A DNA stretch of 32,271 nucleotides from Micromonospora rosaria (GTDB taxonomy: Bacteria; Actinomycetota; Actinomycetes; Mycobacteriales; Micromonosporaceae): positions 1 through 32,271 of the forward strand of contig NZ_LRQV01000084.1 in the NCBI RefSeq assembly GCF_001567585.1, written 5' to 3'. Position 1 is the first letter of the stretch. Every line of letters starts with the position of its first letter. The notes under the pieces are model-generated. The model did not search any database, was not told where the DNA came from, and saw only the letters and a list, made by a program, of their open reading frames with translations. Made by a program: the position numbers and the translations under genes. This document shows positions 1 through 8,213 of the stretch, one piece after another.

Positions 1-873
1 CTCGCCCGGCGTGACGGTACCGAGATCGCCCTGTTCCTGCTCGGCGCGGTGGCCGTGGCGACGCTCGGCCCGCTGCTGGGGATGTTCTCCTGGCGGGTGG
101 TCCTGCTCGAACTCGGCCCGCCGCTGGCGCTGACCCGGGTGGCCCGGGTCTTCTTCGTCGGCTACCTCGCCAAGTACGTGCCGGGCAAGGTGCCGGGCAT
201 CGTCGCGGCGGTGAAGGTGGCCACCGCCAACGGCATCACCCTGCCCCGGGTGCTGGTGGCGGGGACGCTCAGCTCGCTCCTGGTCCACCTGACCGGGCTG
301 GCCGTCGGCCTGCTCACCGGCGTCCAGGTGCTCGGCGGCCGGGCGGCCTGGCTGGTGCTGGCCGCCCTGCCGGTGCTCGCCCTGGTCGGCTGGCCGCACC
401 TGCTCGGCCGGCTGGTGGAGCTGGTGGTGCGGCTGCTGCGCCGGCCCGTGCCCGCCCGGTCGCTCTCCGGCCGCGCGGTCCGGGTGGCGGTCGGCTGGCA
501 GACGCTGTCCTGGCTGGTCAGCGGTCTGCACCTGTGGTTGTTGGCGGTGGCGATGGGGGCGCCCGTGGGCGCGTCGCTGCCGCTGTGCGTGGGGGCGTTC
601 GCGCTGGCGGGCGTGCTCGGTGTGCTGGCCGTCGTGGTGCCCGACGGTCTGGGGGTTCGGGAGACGGTGCTGTCGGGGGCGTTGGCGCTGGTGCTGCCGG
701 TGCCCTCGGCGGTGGCGGTGGCCGTGGCGAGCCGACTGGTCACCACCGTGGGTGAGGTGGTGCTCGGCGGGGCGGCGCTGGCAGCGGTGGAGGTCGTCCA
801 CCGGAGGTCGTCCGCAGCGGATGCGGCGCAGACGAGGGAGATGAACGGGCATGCCCAGGTTGATCGGTCTTGA
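1..873 (+). CDS. LPG-synthase-TM / AglD-type integral membrane protein (5' partial)
   Basis: The reading frame is open from base 1, so the true start lies upstream; the first ATG inside the window is at 49 but conserved-looking hydrophobic sequence precedes it. The product is almost entirely hydrophobic segments, with the motif GYLAKYVPGKVPG near residue 55. This resembles the lysylphosphatidylglycerol-synthase transmembrane family (UPF0104/AglD), whose members sit in lipid or polyprenyl-glycan pathways as flippases or membrane partners. There is no sign of the soluble aminoacyl-transferase domain of MprF. The 3' end overlaps the aminotransferase start by 23 bp, so the two are probably translated from one message. 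Its role here, moving or handling the lipid-linked product of the downstream enzymes, is inference from context. Confidence 0.78.
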   Translation, partial: LARRDGTEIALFLLGAVAVATLGPLLGMFSWRVVLLELGPPLALTRVARVFFVGYLAKYVPGKVPGIVAAVKVATANGITLPRVLVAGTLSSLLVHLTGLAVGLLTGVQVLGGRAAWLVLAALPVLALVGWPHLLGRLVELVVRLLRRPVPARSLSGRAVRVAVGWQTLSWLVSGLHLWLLAVAMGAPVGASLPLCVGAFALAGVLGVLAVVVPDGLGVRETVLSGALALVLPVPSAVAVAVASRLVTTVGEVVLGGAALAAVEVVHRRSSAADAAQTREMNGHAQVDRS

Positions 874-2272
874 CGAGTGCGAGCAGCTGTCGGTGCGCGA
901 GGTCCACGACCTCTACCGCCGGTACGTCAGCAAGTCCCAGGTGTCGCTGATGACCACCTTCGGGTTCGGCCGGGAACTGGTGGAGCGGGCCGAGGGGGCC
1001 TGGGTCCACATGCGCGACGGCAGCAAGGTGCTGGACCTCTCCGGCGGGGTCGGGGTGCTCAACCACGGCCACAACCACCCCCGGATCCTCGCCGCCCGCG
1101 CCCGCTTCGCGGCCGAGCGCCGGATGGAGGTGCACAAGGCGTTCTTCTCGCCGTACCTGGCGGCGCTGAGCCACAACATCGCCGAGCTGCTCCCGGGTGA
1201 CCTGAACATCTCGTACTTCCCGAACTCCGGGGCGGAGGCGAACGAGGGCGCCATCAAGATGGCGTACAAGTACCACGGCGGCAAGCGGCAGACGATCCTG
1301 CGCGCCGACATCAGCTTCCACGGCAAGACCCTCGGCGCGGGCAGCCTCACCGGCTCGGCGGAGAACCACTTCCGCTTCCCCGGGCTGCCGAACGCCGTCA
1401 TCTACCCGTACGGGGACGTGGCGGCGGTGCGCGCGGCGGTGGACGCCAGCCGGGGCCCGGACGGCACGTCCGACGTGTACGCGCTGATGGTCGAGCCGTA
1501 CAGCGCCTCCAGCATGCGCTCCTGGTCGGAGGAGGCGCTGCGGGAGCTGCGGCGGCTCTGCTCCGACGAGGACATCGTGCTGATCTTCGACGAGGTGTAC
1601 ACCGGCTGGGGCAAGACCGGCAGCCTCTTCTACTTCACCCGGTACGAGGGGCTGCTGCCGGACATCCTGGTGTACTCCAAGTCCCTCGGCGGGGGCAAGG
1701 CGTCGATCTCCGGGTACACCGCGCGGGAGAAGCTGTTCCGCAAGGCGTACGACCGGCTCTCCGACGTCATCCTGCACAGCACCACGTACTACGGCTTCGG
1801 CGAGGAGACCGCCACCGCGATCGAGGCGGTCAACGTCGTGGTGGAGGAGGACTTCCCGGGCCGGGCCCGGCAGGTCGAGTCGATCCTCGGCCCCGGTCTG
1901 GACCGGCTCCGCAAGGCGCACCCGGACGCCGTCGACCGGGTCGCCGGGGTGGGCTCGCTGCACGGCGTCTTCCTCGCCAGCGGCCCGAAGCTGCTGGACC
2001 TGGCCGGCAAGCTGGTGCCGGGCTTCACCAAGGACCCCCGGTTCGGCACCAAGCTGATCACCCTGTCGGTGATCTCGCACCTCTACCGCGAACACAAGAT
2101 CATGACGTACTACAGCCCGAACGTGGAGAACCCGCTGATGGTGGCCCCCACGCTCATGATCGAACCGGCCGACCTGGAGTACTTCCTCCAGGCGCTGGAC
2201 GCCACCCTGGCGCTGGGGCTGCGCCGGCTGCTCACCGGATTCGTCCGGGAGAAGGTGGGTGCGGCATGGTAG
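851..2272 (+). CDS. Class III (PLP-dependent) aminotransferase
   Basis: A 473-aa fold-type I aminotransferase of class III, the family of acetylornithine, GABA and diaminobutyrate aminotransferases. Visible landmarks are an N-terminal GGVGVLNHGHNHP segment, the PLP-binding Asp247 in the motif FDEVYTGWGKTG, and the Schiff-base Lys277 in YSKSLGGGK. Length is normal for the family. The ATG at 851 is preceded by GAGGGAG and overlaps the end of the membrane-protein gene. Its stop overlaps the next gene's start by 7 bp, so it is translationally coupled on both sides. The substrate cannot be read from sequence. Given SDR, UbiA and glycosyltransferase neighbours, amination of a keto-sugar or keto-lipid intermediate is a reasonable inference, although most sugar aminotransferases belong to a different class (DegT/DnrJ). 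Confidence 0.9.
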   Translation: MPRLIGLDECEQLSVREVHDLYRRYVSKSQVSLMTTFGFGRELVERAEGAWVHMRDGSKVLDLSGGVGVLNHGHNHPRILAARARFAAERRMEVHKAFFSPYLAALSHNIAELLPGDLNISYFPNSGAEANEGAIKMAYKYHGGKRQTILRADISFHGKTLGAGSLTGSAENHFRFPGLPNAVIYPYGDVAAVRAAVDASRGPDGTSDVYALMVEPYSASSMRSWSEEALRELRRLCSDEDIVLIFDEVYTGWGKTGSLFYFTRYEGLLPDILVYSKSLGGGKASISGYTAREKLFRKAYDRLSDVILHSTTYYGFGEETATAIEAVNVVVEEDFPGRARQVESILGPGLDRLRKAHPDAVDRVAGVGSLHGVFLASGPKLLDLAGKLVPGFTKDPRFGTKLITLSVISHLYREHKIMTYYSPNVENPLMVAPTLMIEPADLEYFLQALDATLALGLRRLLTGFVREKVGAAW

Positions 2273-3309
2273 CCGAGGGCCGGACCGTGGTCACCGGCGC
2301 GAGCGGCATGCTCGGCGGCTTCGTGCTACGCCGGCTGCGCGACGAGGGGCTGCCGGTGCACGGCGTCGACCTGCGTCCCGTCGCCGAACCCGGGGTCACC
2401 GCCAGCGTCGCCGACGTTCGCGACCGGGCCGCGATGACCGCGGCGTTCGCCGGGGCCGGCGCGGTGGTGCACTGCGCCGCCGCGCTGCCCAGCTACGCCC
2501 CGCAGGAGATCCACTCGGTGATCGTGGACGGCACCCGGACCGTGCTGACCGCCGCCCGGGACGCCGGCGTGCCCCGGGTGGTGCACGTCTCCACCACCGC
2601 CGTCTACGGCCTGCCCACCCTGGTCCCCACCCCGGAGGAGCACCCCCGGGAGCCGGTGGACACCTACGGGCGGGCCAAGGCCGCCGCCGAGGAGGTCGCC
2701 GAGGAGTTCCGCGACGGCGGGCTCTGCGTCCCGATGCTGCGCCCCAAGACCTTCCTCGGCCCGGGGCGGATGGGCCTGTTCGCCATGCTCTTCGAGTGGG
2801 CCGAGGAGGGCCGCAACTTCCCCATCCTCGGCCGGGGCGACGTGCGGATCCAGATGTGCGCGGTGGAGGACCTCACCGAGTGCGTCCGGGTCGTGCTCAC
2901 CGCCGACGCGACGCTCGCCAACGACACGTACAACGTGGCCGCCGCCGACTTCGGCACGCTGCGCGAGGACTTCCAGGCCGTCCTCGACGCCGCCGGCCAC
3001 CGCCGGCGGGTGGTCTCGATCCCCGCCCGGCCCGCCCTGCTCGCCCTCCAGGCGCTGCGCCGGGCCCGGCTCTCCCCGGTGTACGACCGGCTGCTGCACA
3101 AGCTCCTCGCCGACTCGTACGTCAGCACCGACAAGGTCCACAAGCAGCTCGGCTTCACCCCGGCGTACTCCAACCAGGACGCCCTGCTGCGGACCTTCCG
3201 CTGGTGGCGGGAGCAGCGCGGACGGGGCGAGAACCGGCCGGCGACCGGCCGCACCAGCCGTGAACCCTGGTCCCAGGGGGCGCTGCGCGTGGCGAAGGCG
3301 TTCTTCTGA
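2266..3309 (+). CDS. NAD-dependent epimerase/dehydratase (extended SDR)
   Basis: A 347-aa extended short-chain dehydrogenase/reductase. The N-terminal Rossmann motif GASGMLGG is at residues 11-18, the catalytic Ser/Thr lies in VSTTAVYG (about 109-115), and the YxxxK pair is Tyr134/Lys138 in TYGRAK. Members act on nucleotide sugars, or on lipid-linked or sterol-like substrates, with NAD(P). The ATG at 2266 overlaps the aminotransferase stop; the TGA overlaps the following ATG by one base. The C-terminal tail after about residue 315 is basic and low in complexity. The position between an aminotransferase and a UbiA enzyme suggests that it oxidises or epimerises the same intermediate, but the specific reaction is unknown. 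Confidence 0.88.
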   Translation: MVAEGRTVVTGASGMLGGFVLRRLRDEGLPVHGVDLRPVAEPGVTASVADVRDRAAMTAAFAGAGAVVHCAAALPSYAPQEIHSVIVDGTRTVLTAARDAGVPRVVHVSTTAVYGLPTLVPTPEEHPREPVDTYGRAKAAAEEVAEEFRDGGLCVPMLRPKTFLGPGRMGLFAMLFEWAEEGRNFPILGRGDVRIQMCAVEDLTECVRVVLTADATLANDTYNVAAADFGTLREDFQAVLDAAGHRRRVVSIPARPALLALQALRRARLSPVYDRLLHKLLADSYVSTDKVHKQLGFTPAYSNQDALLRTFRWWREQRGRGENRPATGRTSREPWSQGALRVAKAFF

Positions 3310-4268
3310 TGCCCCCGGTCCAGGCCGAGCTGGCGGTGCCGGCCGGCGGCCCGCCCACCACCGACGCCGTCCCGATCCGGCCGGCCGGCACCCTGGCCGG
3401 CGCGCTGCTGCGGCTGGCCCGACCCGGCCAGTGGCCCAAGAACGTCCTGGTCGTCTCGGTGCCCCTGCTCGACCCGCAGTCCTGGCAGCGCGGCGCGCTG
3501 ACCAACCTGGTCTGGGCGGTCACCGCGTTCATCCTCACCTCCGTGCTCGTCTACGTGGTCAACGACCTGATCGACCGGCGGCGCGACGCCGCCAACCCGG
3601 CCCGGCGGCACCGGCCCCTCGCCTCCGGCCGGATCTCGCCCCGGGTCGCCGTGCTCTTCGCGGCCGTGGTCGCGGTGTCGCTGGGCGGGGTGCTCACCCA
3701 CTTCACCCCGGCCACCGCCTGGCCGGTCGCCGCGTACCTGGTGCTCAACCTCGGGTACTGCCTAGGGCTCAAGCACGTACCCCTGCTCGACGTCTTCCTC
3801 ATCGCCAGCGGGTTCGCGCTGCGGCTCATCCAGGGGTACCTGGCCACCGACACCACCGTCTCCGGCTGGCTGCTCACCGCCGTGTTCACCCTCTGCCTGC
3901 TGCTCACCCTCGGCAAACGGCGCCAGGAACTGCGCACCAGCGGCGGCGTGCACCGGCCGGCGCTGCGCGGGTACACCGTGCCGCTCACCGACCAGCTCAT
4001 GCAGCTCTCCGCCGCGCTCACCGCCGGCAGCTACCTGCTCTACCTGCGCGACGAGGCGCCGCTGGCCGGGTACGCGTCCGTGGCGGCGGTGCTGCTCACC
4101 CCGCTGGCCATCTTCGGCCTCTTCCGGTACCTGCAGCTCGTCCTGGTCCACGACGCGGGCGAGAACCCGGTCCGGATCGTGGTCCGTGATCCGGTCATGG
4201 TCGCCAACGCGGCCCTCTGGGCCACCCTCTCCGGGGTGCTGCTGATCGCCGCCCGGGGCGCGGGATGA
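3309..4268 (+). CDS. UbiA-family prenyltransferase, decaprenyl-phosphate phosphoribosyltransferase-like
   Basis: A 319-aa polytopic membrane enzyme of the UbiA superfamily. The Mg/diphosphate motif NDLIDRRRD (Asn85, Asp86, Asp89, Asp93) is followed by the stretch NPARRHRPLASG. With the ARPGQWPKNVLV segment near residue 37 and a later GKRRQEL motif, this matches the pattern I know from decaprenyl-phosphate 5-phosphoribosyltransferase (mycobacterial Rv3806c). That enzyme moves phosphoribose from PRPP onto a polyprenyl phosphate as the first step to the arabinose donor. It is coupled to its neighbours by TGATG (3307-3311) and ATGA (4265-4268) junctions. Micromonospora-type cells contain arabinose, which would fit. 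Other UbiA substrates are possible because the family is broad. Confidence 0.85.
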   Translation: MPPVQAELAVPAGGPPTTDAVPIRPAGTLAGALLRLARPGQWPKNVLVVSVPLLDPQSWQRGALTNLVWAVTAFILTSVLVYVVNDLIDRRRDAANPARRHRPLASGRISPRVAVLFAAVVAVSLGGVLTHFTPATAWPVAAYLVLNLGYCLGLKHVPLLDVFLIASGFALRLIQGYLATDTTVSGWLLTAVFTLCLLLTLGKRRQELRTSGGVHRPALRGYTVPLTDQLMQLSAALTAGSYLLYLRDEAPLAGYASVAAVLLTPLAIFGLFRYLQLVLVHDAGENPVRIVVRDPVMVANAALWATLSGVLLIAARGAG

Positions 4269-5398
4269 CCGCCGTCGCCGACCCGGCCCCCGCACCACCG
4301 GTCCGCCGGCGGCGGTGGGGCGCCCGGCTCCTGCTCGCCGCCGCCGGGGCGTGGCTGATCTTCGTGCTGGCGCACCGGCTCCTCTCCGGCCGGGCGTGGT
4401 GGTGGAACCTGCCGGACCTGCTGCCCCCGCTGGCCCTGCTCGCCGTACCCGTGTTGCTGCTCGTCGCGGTGGCCCCGCTCCGGCGGGCGCGGCTGGTCGG
4501 CGCGGCGCTGGCGGTGGCGGCGCTGGTGGCGGGCTGGCCCGGCAACGGCGTCAACGCCGCCGCCCTCTGGCACCGGCCGCCCCCGGCCCCGCCGGACGCG
4601 GTCACCGTCTTCTCCTGGAACACCTGGTACTGGGACGAACTGCTGGCGATCGGGCCGAACGGGGAGCGCACCCGCGACCCGGACCGGTTCTACCGATACC
4701 TGCACGCCCAGGACGCCGACGTCTACCTGCTCCAGGAGTACCTGTACCTCACGCCGGAGCTGGACCCGCTGCCGGTGGACGGACTGGATCGGCTGCGCCG
4801 GGAGTTCCCCGGCTTCCACGTCGCCGCCTCCGGCGAACTGGTCACCGTCTCCCGGTACCCGATCGTCCGGGAGCACCCCGTGGACCTGCGCCCGCACCTG
4901 GCGCGGCCGTGGCCGGACCTGCCGCCGGCCGACTCCCGGCTGCCCGCGTACCACACGGTCAAGACGCTGCGCACCGACCTGCTCGTCGGCGGGCGGGTGC
5001 TCTCGGTCTACAACTCCCACCTGCACGTGCCGATGGTCGGGCTGCCGGCCCGCCGCCCGGACACCGCCGACGACACCCTGGCCCGCCACGACCAGCGGCG
5101 GGCCGACTACCGGGCCCTCGCCGCCGACGTCGAGGCCAACCCGCACCCGGTGCTGCTCGCCGGGGACCTCAACACCTCACCGGCGATGCGCCTGCTGCGG
5201 ACCCTGCCGGAGCGGCTGGTCGACGCCAGCCCCGTCCTGGACTCGGTCTACCCGGTCTCGTGGGCCCGCTACGGCCTGCCGCTGTGGCGCCTCGACTGGC
5301 TGTTCACCACCACCGACGTGACCGTCCACCGGTACCGGATGGTGCCGCCGGACGGCCTGTCCGACCACACCGGACAGCTCGCCGTCGTGTCCCTGTAA
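4265..5398 (+). CDS. Membrane-anchored endonuclease/exonuclease/phosphatase-family protein
   Basis: A 377-aa protein with about three hydrophobic segments in the first 100 residues, followed by an EEP-fold domain. EEP landmarks are FSWNTW (the first metal-site Asn), LLQEYL (metal-binding Glu), YNSHLH, AGDLNTSP and the terminal SDH (Asp367-His368). The family includes nucleases, inositol-polyphosphate phosphatases and sphingomyelinases. The membrane anchor and the operon next to a phosphoribosyltransferase-like UbiA enzyme make a phosphatase acting on a lipid-linked phospho-sugar more attractive than a nuclease, but this is inference. The ATG overlaps the UbiA stop (ATGA). A 43-bp gap separates it from the glycosyltransferase. 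Confidence 0.85.
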   Translation: MTAVADPAPAPPVRRRRWGARLLLAAAGAWLIFVLAHRLLSGRAWWWNLPDLLPPLALLAVPVLLLVAVAPLRRARLVGAALAVAALVAGWPGNGVNAAALWHRPPPAPPDAVTVFSWNTWYWDELLAIGPNGERTRDPDRFYRYLHAQDADVYLLQEYLYLTPELDPLPVDGLDRLRREFPGFHVAASGELVTVSRYPIVREHPVDLRPHLARPWPDLPPADSRLPAYHTVKTLRTDLLVGGRVLSVYNSHLHVPMVGLPARRPDTADDTLARHDQRRADYRALAADVEANPHPVLLAGDLNTSPAMRLLRTLPERLVDASPVLDSVYPVSWARYGLPLWRLDWLFTTTDVTVHRYRMVPPDGLSDHTGQLAVVSL

Positions 5399-5441
5399 CC
5401 GACCGTCATCCCGCCGCCGTCGAGAGAGGACGCCCCACCCG

Positions 5442-6584
5442 ATGAAGCCCGCAGAGCCCCGGTACGACCTGACCGTCGCCCTGACCTACTACACCCCGTA
5501 CATGAGCGGGGTGACCCACACCGCCCAGACCGTCGCCGAGGGGCTGGCCGCCCGGGGCTGGCGGGTGGCCGTGGTGACCAGCCAGCACGACCGCTCCACC
5601 CCGCGGCGGGAGACGATCAACGGGGTGGACGTGTACCGCGCCCCGGTGCTCGGCCAGATCACCCGCGCGCAGATCAGCCCGGCGTACCCGCTGCTGGTCG
5701 CCCAGCTCGCCCGCCGTTCCGACGTGCTGTACCTCAACCTGCCGATGGCCGAGGGCGCCGTGGTCGCCCAGCTCGTCCGGTCGACGCCGATCGTGAGCAT
5801 GCTGCACATCGACCTGTACCTGCCGCCCGGCCTGCTCAACCGGGTCGCCGTGGCCGCCTCCGACGTCACCTCGTGGGCGGCGCTGCGGCGCTCCGCCGCC
5901 GTGGTCGCCTACAGCGACGACCAGGCCCACGCGTCGAAGTTCTGGCCGCTGATGCGCCGCAAGGAGCACCGGTTCATCCCGGCGCCCTGCCTGGACCGTC
6001 GGGGCGGACAGCCCCGGTACCGTCGCACGGGCGGCCTGCACGTCGGTTTCCTCGGCCGGATCGTCGAGGACAAGGGCATCCCGTACCTGGTCCGGGCCTT
6101 CCGGAAGATCGCCGACCCGGACGCCCGGCTGCTGATCGGCGGCAACTACAAGACCGTGATGGGCGGGGACGACCTCGCCGCCATCCGGGCCGAGATCGGC
6201 GCGGACGACCGCATCCAGGTCCTCGGGGAGCTGCGCGGCCGGGAGATCGACGACTTCTACGCCTCGATCGACGTCTTCGCCCTGCCGTCGGTGGCCGAGT
6301 CGTTCGGCATCGTCCAGGCCGAGGCGATGATGTGCGGTGTCCCGTCGGTCACCACCGACCTGCCCGGCGGCCGGTACCCGGTGCTCGCCACCCAGTTCGG
6401 CCGGGTGGTGCCGCTGCGCAGCCCGCAGGCGCTGCACACCGCCATCACCGAGCTGGCCGCCGCCCCCGCCGACTGGCGTGACGCCAAGGCCCGCGAGGCC
6501 CGCAAGCTCTTCCACGCCGACCGCGGCGTCGACGCCCACGAGGACCTCTTCAACCTCGTCCGCGGCCACCGGGCTCCCCGCTGA
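5442..6584 (+). CDS. GT4-family glycosyltransferase
   Basis: A 380-aa retaining glycosyltransferase of the GT-B fold. The N-terminal half has a GVTHTAQTVAEGLAARGW segment typical of GT4 acceptor domains. The C-terminal donor domain has GFLGRIVEDKG near 202-212 and the E-x7-E motif (Glu286 and Glu294, within ESFGIVQAEAMMCGVP). There is no signal peptide, so it should act at the cytoplasmic face. The ATG follows GAGAGAGGACG with good spacing. It is the last gene before a strong hairpin and probably belongs to the upstream operon despite the 43-bp gap. Donor and acceptor sugars cannot be deduced. Confidence 0.9.
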   Translation: MKPAEPRYDLTVALTYYTPYMSGVTHTAQTVAEGLAARGWRVAVVTSQHDRSTPRRETINGVDVYRAPVLGQITRAQISPAYPLLVAQLARRSDVLYLNLPMAEGAVVAQLVRSTPIVSMLHIDLYLPPGLLNRVAVAASDVTSWAALRRSAAVVAYSDDQAHASKFWPLMRRKEHRFIPAPCLDRRGGQPRYRRTGGLHVGFLGRIVEDKGIPYLVRAFRKIADPDARLLIGGNYKTVMGGDDLAAIRAEIGADDRIQVLGELRGREIDDFYASIDVFALPSVAESFGIVQAEAMMCGVPSVTTDLPGGRYPVLATQFGRVVPLRSPQALHTAITELAAAPADWRDAKAREARKLFHADRGVDAHEDLFNLVRGHRAPR

Positions 6585-6598
6585 CCCCACGAACAGGG

Positions 6599-6628
6599 GC
6601 GGGCGCCCCGTGGTGACGGGGCGCCCGC
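6599..6628. terminator. Bidirectional hairpin terminator
   Basis: A perfect 12-bp inverted repeat (6599-6610 with 6617-6628) flanks a 6-nt loop. It lies between the convergent ends of the glycosyltransferase and the cellulase. There is no long T-run, as is usual in high-GC actinobacteria, so it could serve both directions. Confidence 0.8.
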
Positions 6629-6655
6629 GCGGTGGACGGTCGAGGCCGTCGCCGA

Positions 6656-8116
6656 TCAGCTCGTCGGGAAGTTGTCCGGGGTACGGATCCGGTTGCGCAT
6701 GAAGGTGCCCGACTCGGTGAGCACCGACGTCCCGGTGAACTGGGTGCCGTTGCAGGTGCCGGGGCGCAGGGCCGCGCTGGTCTCGGCCTTGTCGGAGAAG
6801 GTCCAGTTGGCGTAGCTGATCTTCAGCCGGTCCAGCAGGTCCAGCCACTGGGTGCTGCTGGCCAGGTCGGCGGCCCCGTCGCCGGTGTACGCCACGGTGC
6901 CGAACTCGGTGACGAACATCGGCAGCCGGGCGGCGGCCCGCTCCAGCTCGGCCCGGTAGTTGTCCTTGTGGGACGCGGCGTAGAAGTGGAACGCGTACAT
7001 GACGTTGCTGGCGTTCACCGGGTTGTTGATGACCTCGGTGGCGTTGCCGCCCTCGGAGACGCCCAGCGAGGACCAGGCGCGGGTGCCGACGACGACGACC
7101 GCGTCCGGGTCGTTGGCCCGGATGATCGGGATGACCTGCTCCGCGTAGTTCTTGATCGTCGACCAGCTCACCCCGTTGGGCTCGTTGGTGATCTCGTAGA
7201 TCACGTTGTCCTTGGCGGCGTGCCGGGCGGAGACGGCCGCGAAGAAGGTCTTCGCCCGCTCCAGGTTGTACATCGGGTCACCGGGGGTCAGCGTGTGGAA
7301 GTCGACCAGGGCGTACATGCCCCGGGCGGTGGTCTTCTCGACCAGTTCGTTGACCCGGGCGGTGAAGCCGGCGGGGTCGGTCTCGTACCCCTCCTCCTGC
7401 ACGTACATGGAGATCCGGAAGAGGTCCGAGTTCCAGTCGGTGGCGATGGCGTCGAGCGCCTGGTCCTTGTAGCACTGCGGGAACCAGTGGAAGCCGTGGC
7501 TGCTCATGCCCCGCAGCTGGATCGGCTTGCCGTACTGGTTGCAGAGGTTGGCCCCGCACACCCGGAGCTTGCCGTTGATCGCCACCGGGGTCTGCCCGCC
7601 CGGCGGTGGCGTGGTCACCGGCGGGGTGGTGGGCGGCGTGGTCGGCGGCGTCGTGGGTGGGGTGGTCGGCGGGGCGGTGGTGGGGGTGGTGCTGCCGGTG
7701 CAGACGGTGCCGTTCAGCGTGAACGAGGTCGGGTTCGGGTTGCTGGTGGTCCAGCTCCCGTTGAAGCCGATGGTCGTGGACGCCCCGGTGGCCAGGGAGC
7801 CGTTGTAGCTCAGGCTCCGCGCGGTGACGGCCGAGCCGGACTGGTCGTACGTCGCCGACCAGCCCTGGACCACCCGCTGCCCGGAGTGGGGGAAGGTGAA
7901 GCCCAGGGTCCAGTTGCTGATCGGATCGCCGAGGTTCTTGACGGTGACGGAGGCGGTGAAGCCCCCGGACCAGCTGTTGGTGGTGTACGTGACGGCGCAG
8001 CCGGTGGCGGCCATCGCGTTCGCGGCGGGCAGCAGGGCCGACGCGCCCAGGGTCAGGGCGCAGACGGCGCCGGCCGCGAGCAGGCTCCGTCGCGACGGGC
8101 GGGGGTTTTGTCTCAT
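6656..8116 (-). CDS. Secreted cellulase: CBM2 + Pro/Thr linker + GH5 catalytic domain
   Basis: A 486-aa secreted endoglucanase-type enzyme. The order is a signal peptide with an RR pair (1 to about 37, cleavage near ANAMA), a family 2 cellulose-binding module (about 38-139, with Cys40 and Cys139 near its ends), a PT-rich linker (141-172) and a GH5 domain (about 177-460). Acid/base Glu312 is in ITNEPNG and nucleophile Glu404 is in VTEFG. It should cleave beta-1,4-glucan outside the cell. I chose the ATG at 8116 because the signal peptide starts there; the same frame runs on to 8209, but that extra stretch overlaps the promoter and operator. Regulation by a CebR-type repressor is indicated by the site at 8160-8173. 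Confidence 0.93.
   Translation of the reverse strand: MRQNPRPSRRSLLAAGAVCALTLGASALLPAANAMAATGCAVTYTTNSWSGGFTASVTVKNLGDPISNWTLGFTFPHSGQRVVQGWSATYDQSGSAVTARSLSYNGSLATGASTTIGFNGSWTTSNPNPTSFTLNGTVCTGSTTPTTAPPTTPPTTPPTTPPTTPPVTTPPPGGQTPVAINGKLRVCGANLCNQYGKPIQLRGMSSHGFHWFPQCYKDQALDAIATDWNSDLFRISMYVQEEGYETDPAGFTARVNELVEKTTARGMYALVDFHTLTPGDPMYNLERAKTFFAAVSARHAAKDNVIYEITNEPNGVSWSTIKNYAEQVIPIIRANDPDAVVVVGTRAWSSLGVSEGGNATEVINNPVNASNVMYAFHFYAASHKDNYRAELERAAARLPMFVTEFGTVAYTGDGAADLASSTQWLDLLDRLKISYANWTFSDKAETSAALRPGTCNGTQFTGTSVLTESGTFMRNRIRTPDNFPTS
7601..7696 (-). repeat. Pro/Thr interdomain linker repeat
   Basis: A low-complexity stretch encoding repeated TTPP units between the CBM2 and GH5 domains of the cellulase. 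The underlying DNA is a degenerate tandem repeat, G-rich on the + strand. Linkers of this kind keep binding and catalytic modules apart and are often O-glycosylated. Their length is likely to vary between strains by slippage. Confidence 0.75.
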
Positions 8117-8159
8117 CGGGACCGTCTCATTCCGGTGGTGGTGTGCGGGTAGGCCGGTA

Positions 8160-8173
8160 CGGGAGCGCTCCCA
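8160..8173. promoter_or_regulatory. CebR-type operator of the cellulase gene
   Basis: The sequence CGGGAGCGCTCCCA differs by one base from the palindrome TGGGAGCGCTCCCA that I know as the CebR (cellobiose-responsive LacI-family repressor) site in Streptomyces. It lies 43 bp upstream of the cellulase ATG and only 4 bp downstream of a candidate -10 box, where a repressor would block initiation. This is the only copy I found in the window. Confidence 0.85.
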
Positions 8174-8177
8174 CGGC

Positions 8178-8206
8178 AGCTTAGAGGCGTGGTAACCGAC
8201 GTGCAA
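8178..8206 (-). promoter_or_regulatory. Candidate sigma70-type promoter for the cellulase
   Basis: On the minus strand, TTGCAC (8206-8201) and TAAGCT (8183-8178) are separated by exactly 17 bp. Transcription would begin inside the CebR operator, giving a leader of about 55 nt. This is a sequence match only. Confidence 0.55.
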
Positions 8207-8213
8207 CATGTAG

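Noticed and set aside
740..2095. A 451-codon open frame antisense to the aminotransferase
   Set aside because: Shadow frame with biased composition; the plus-strand class III aminotransferase explains the sequence.
8116..8209. Upstream ATG at 8209 as the cellulase start
   Set aside because: The extra 31 residues run through the candidate promoter and CebR operator, and they precede rather than form a signal peptide.
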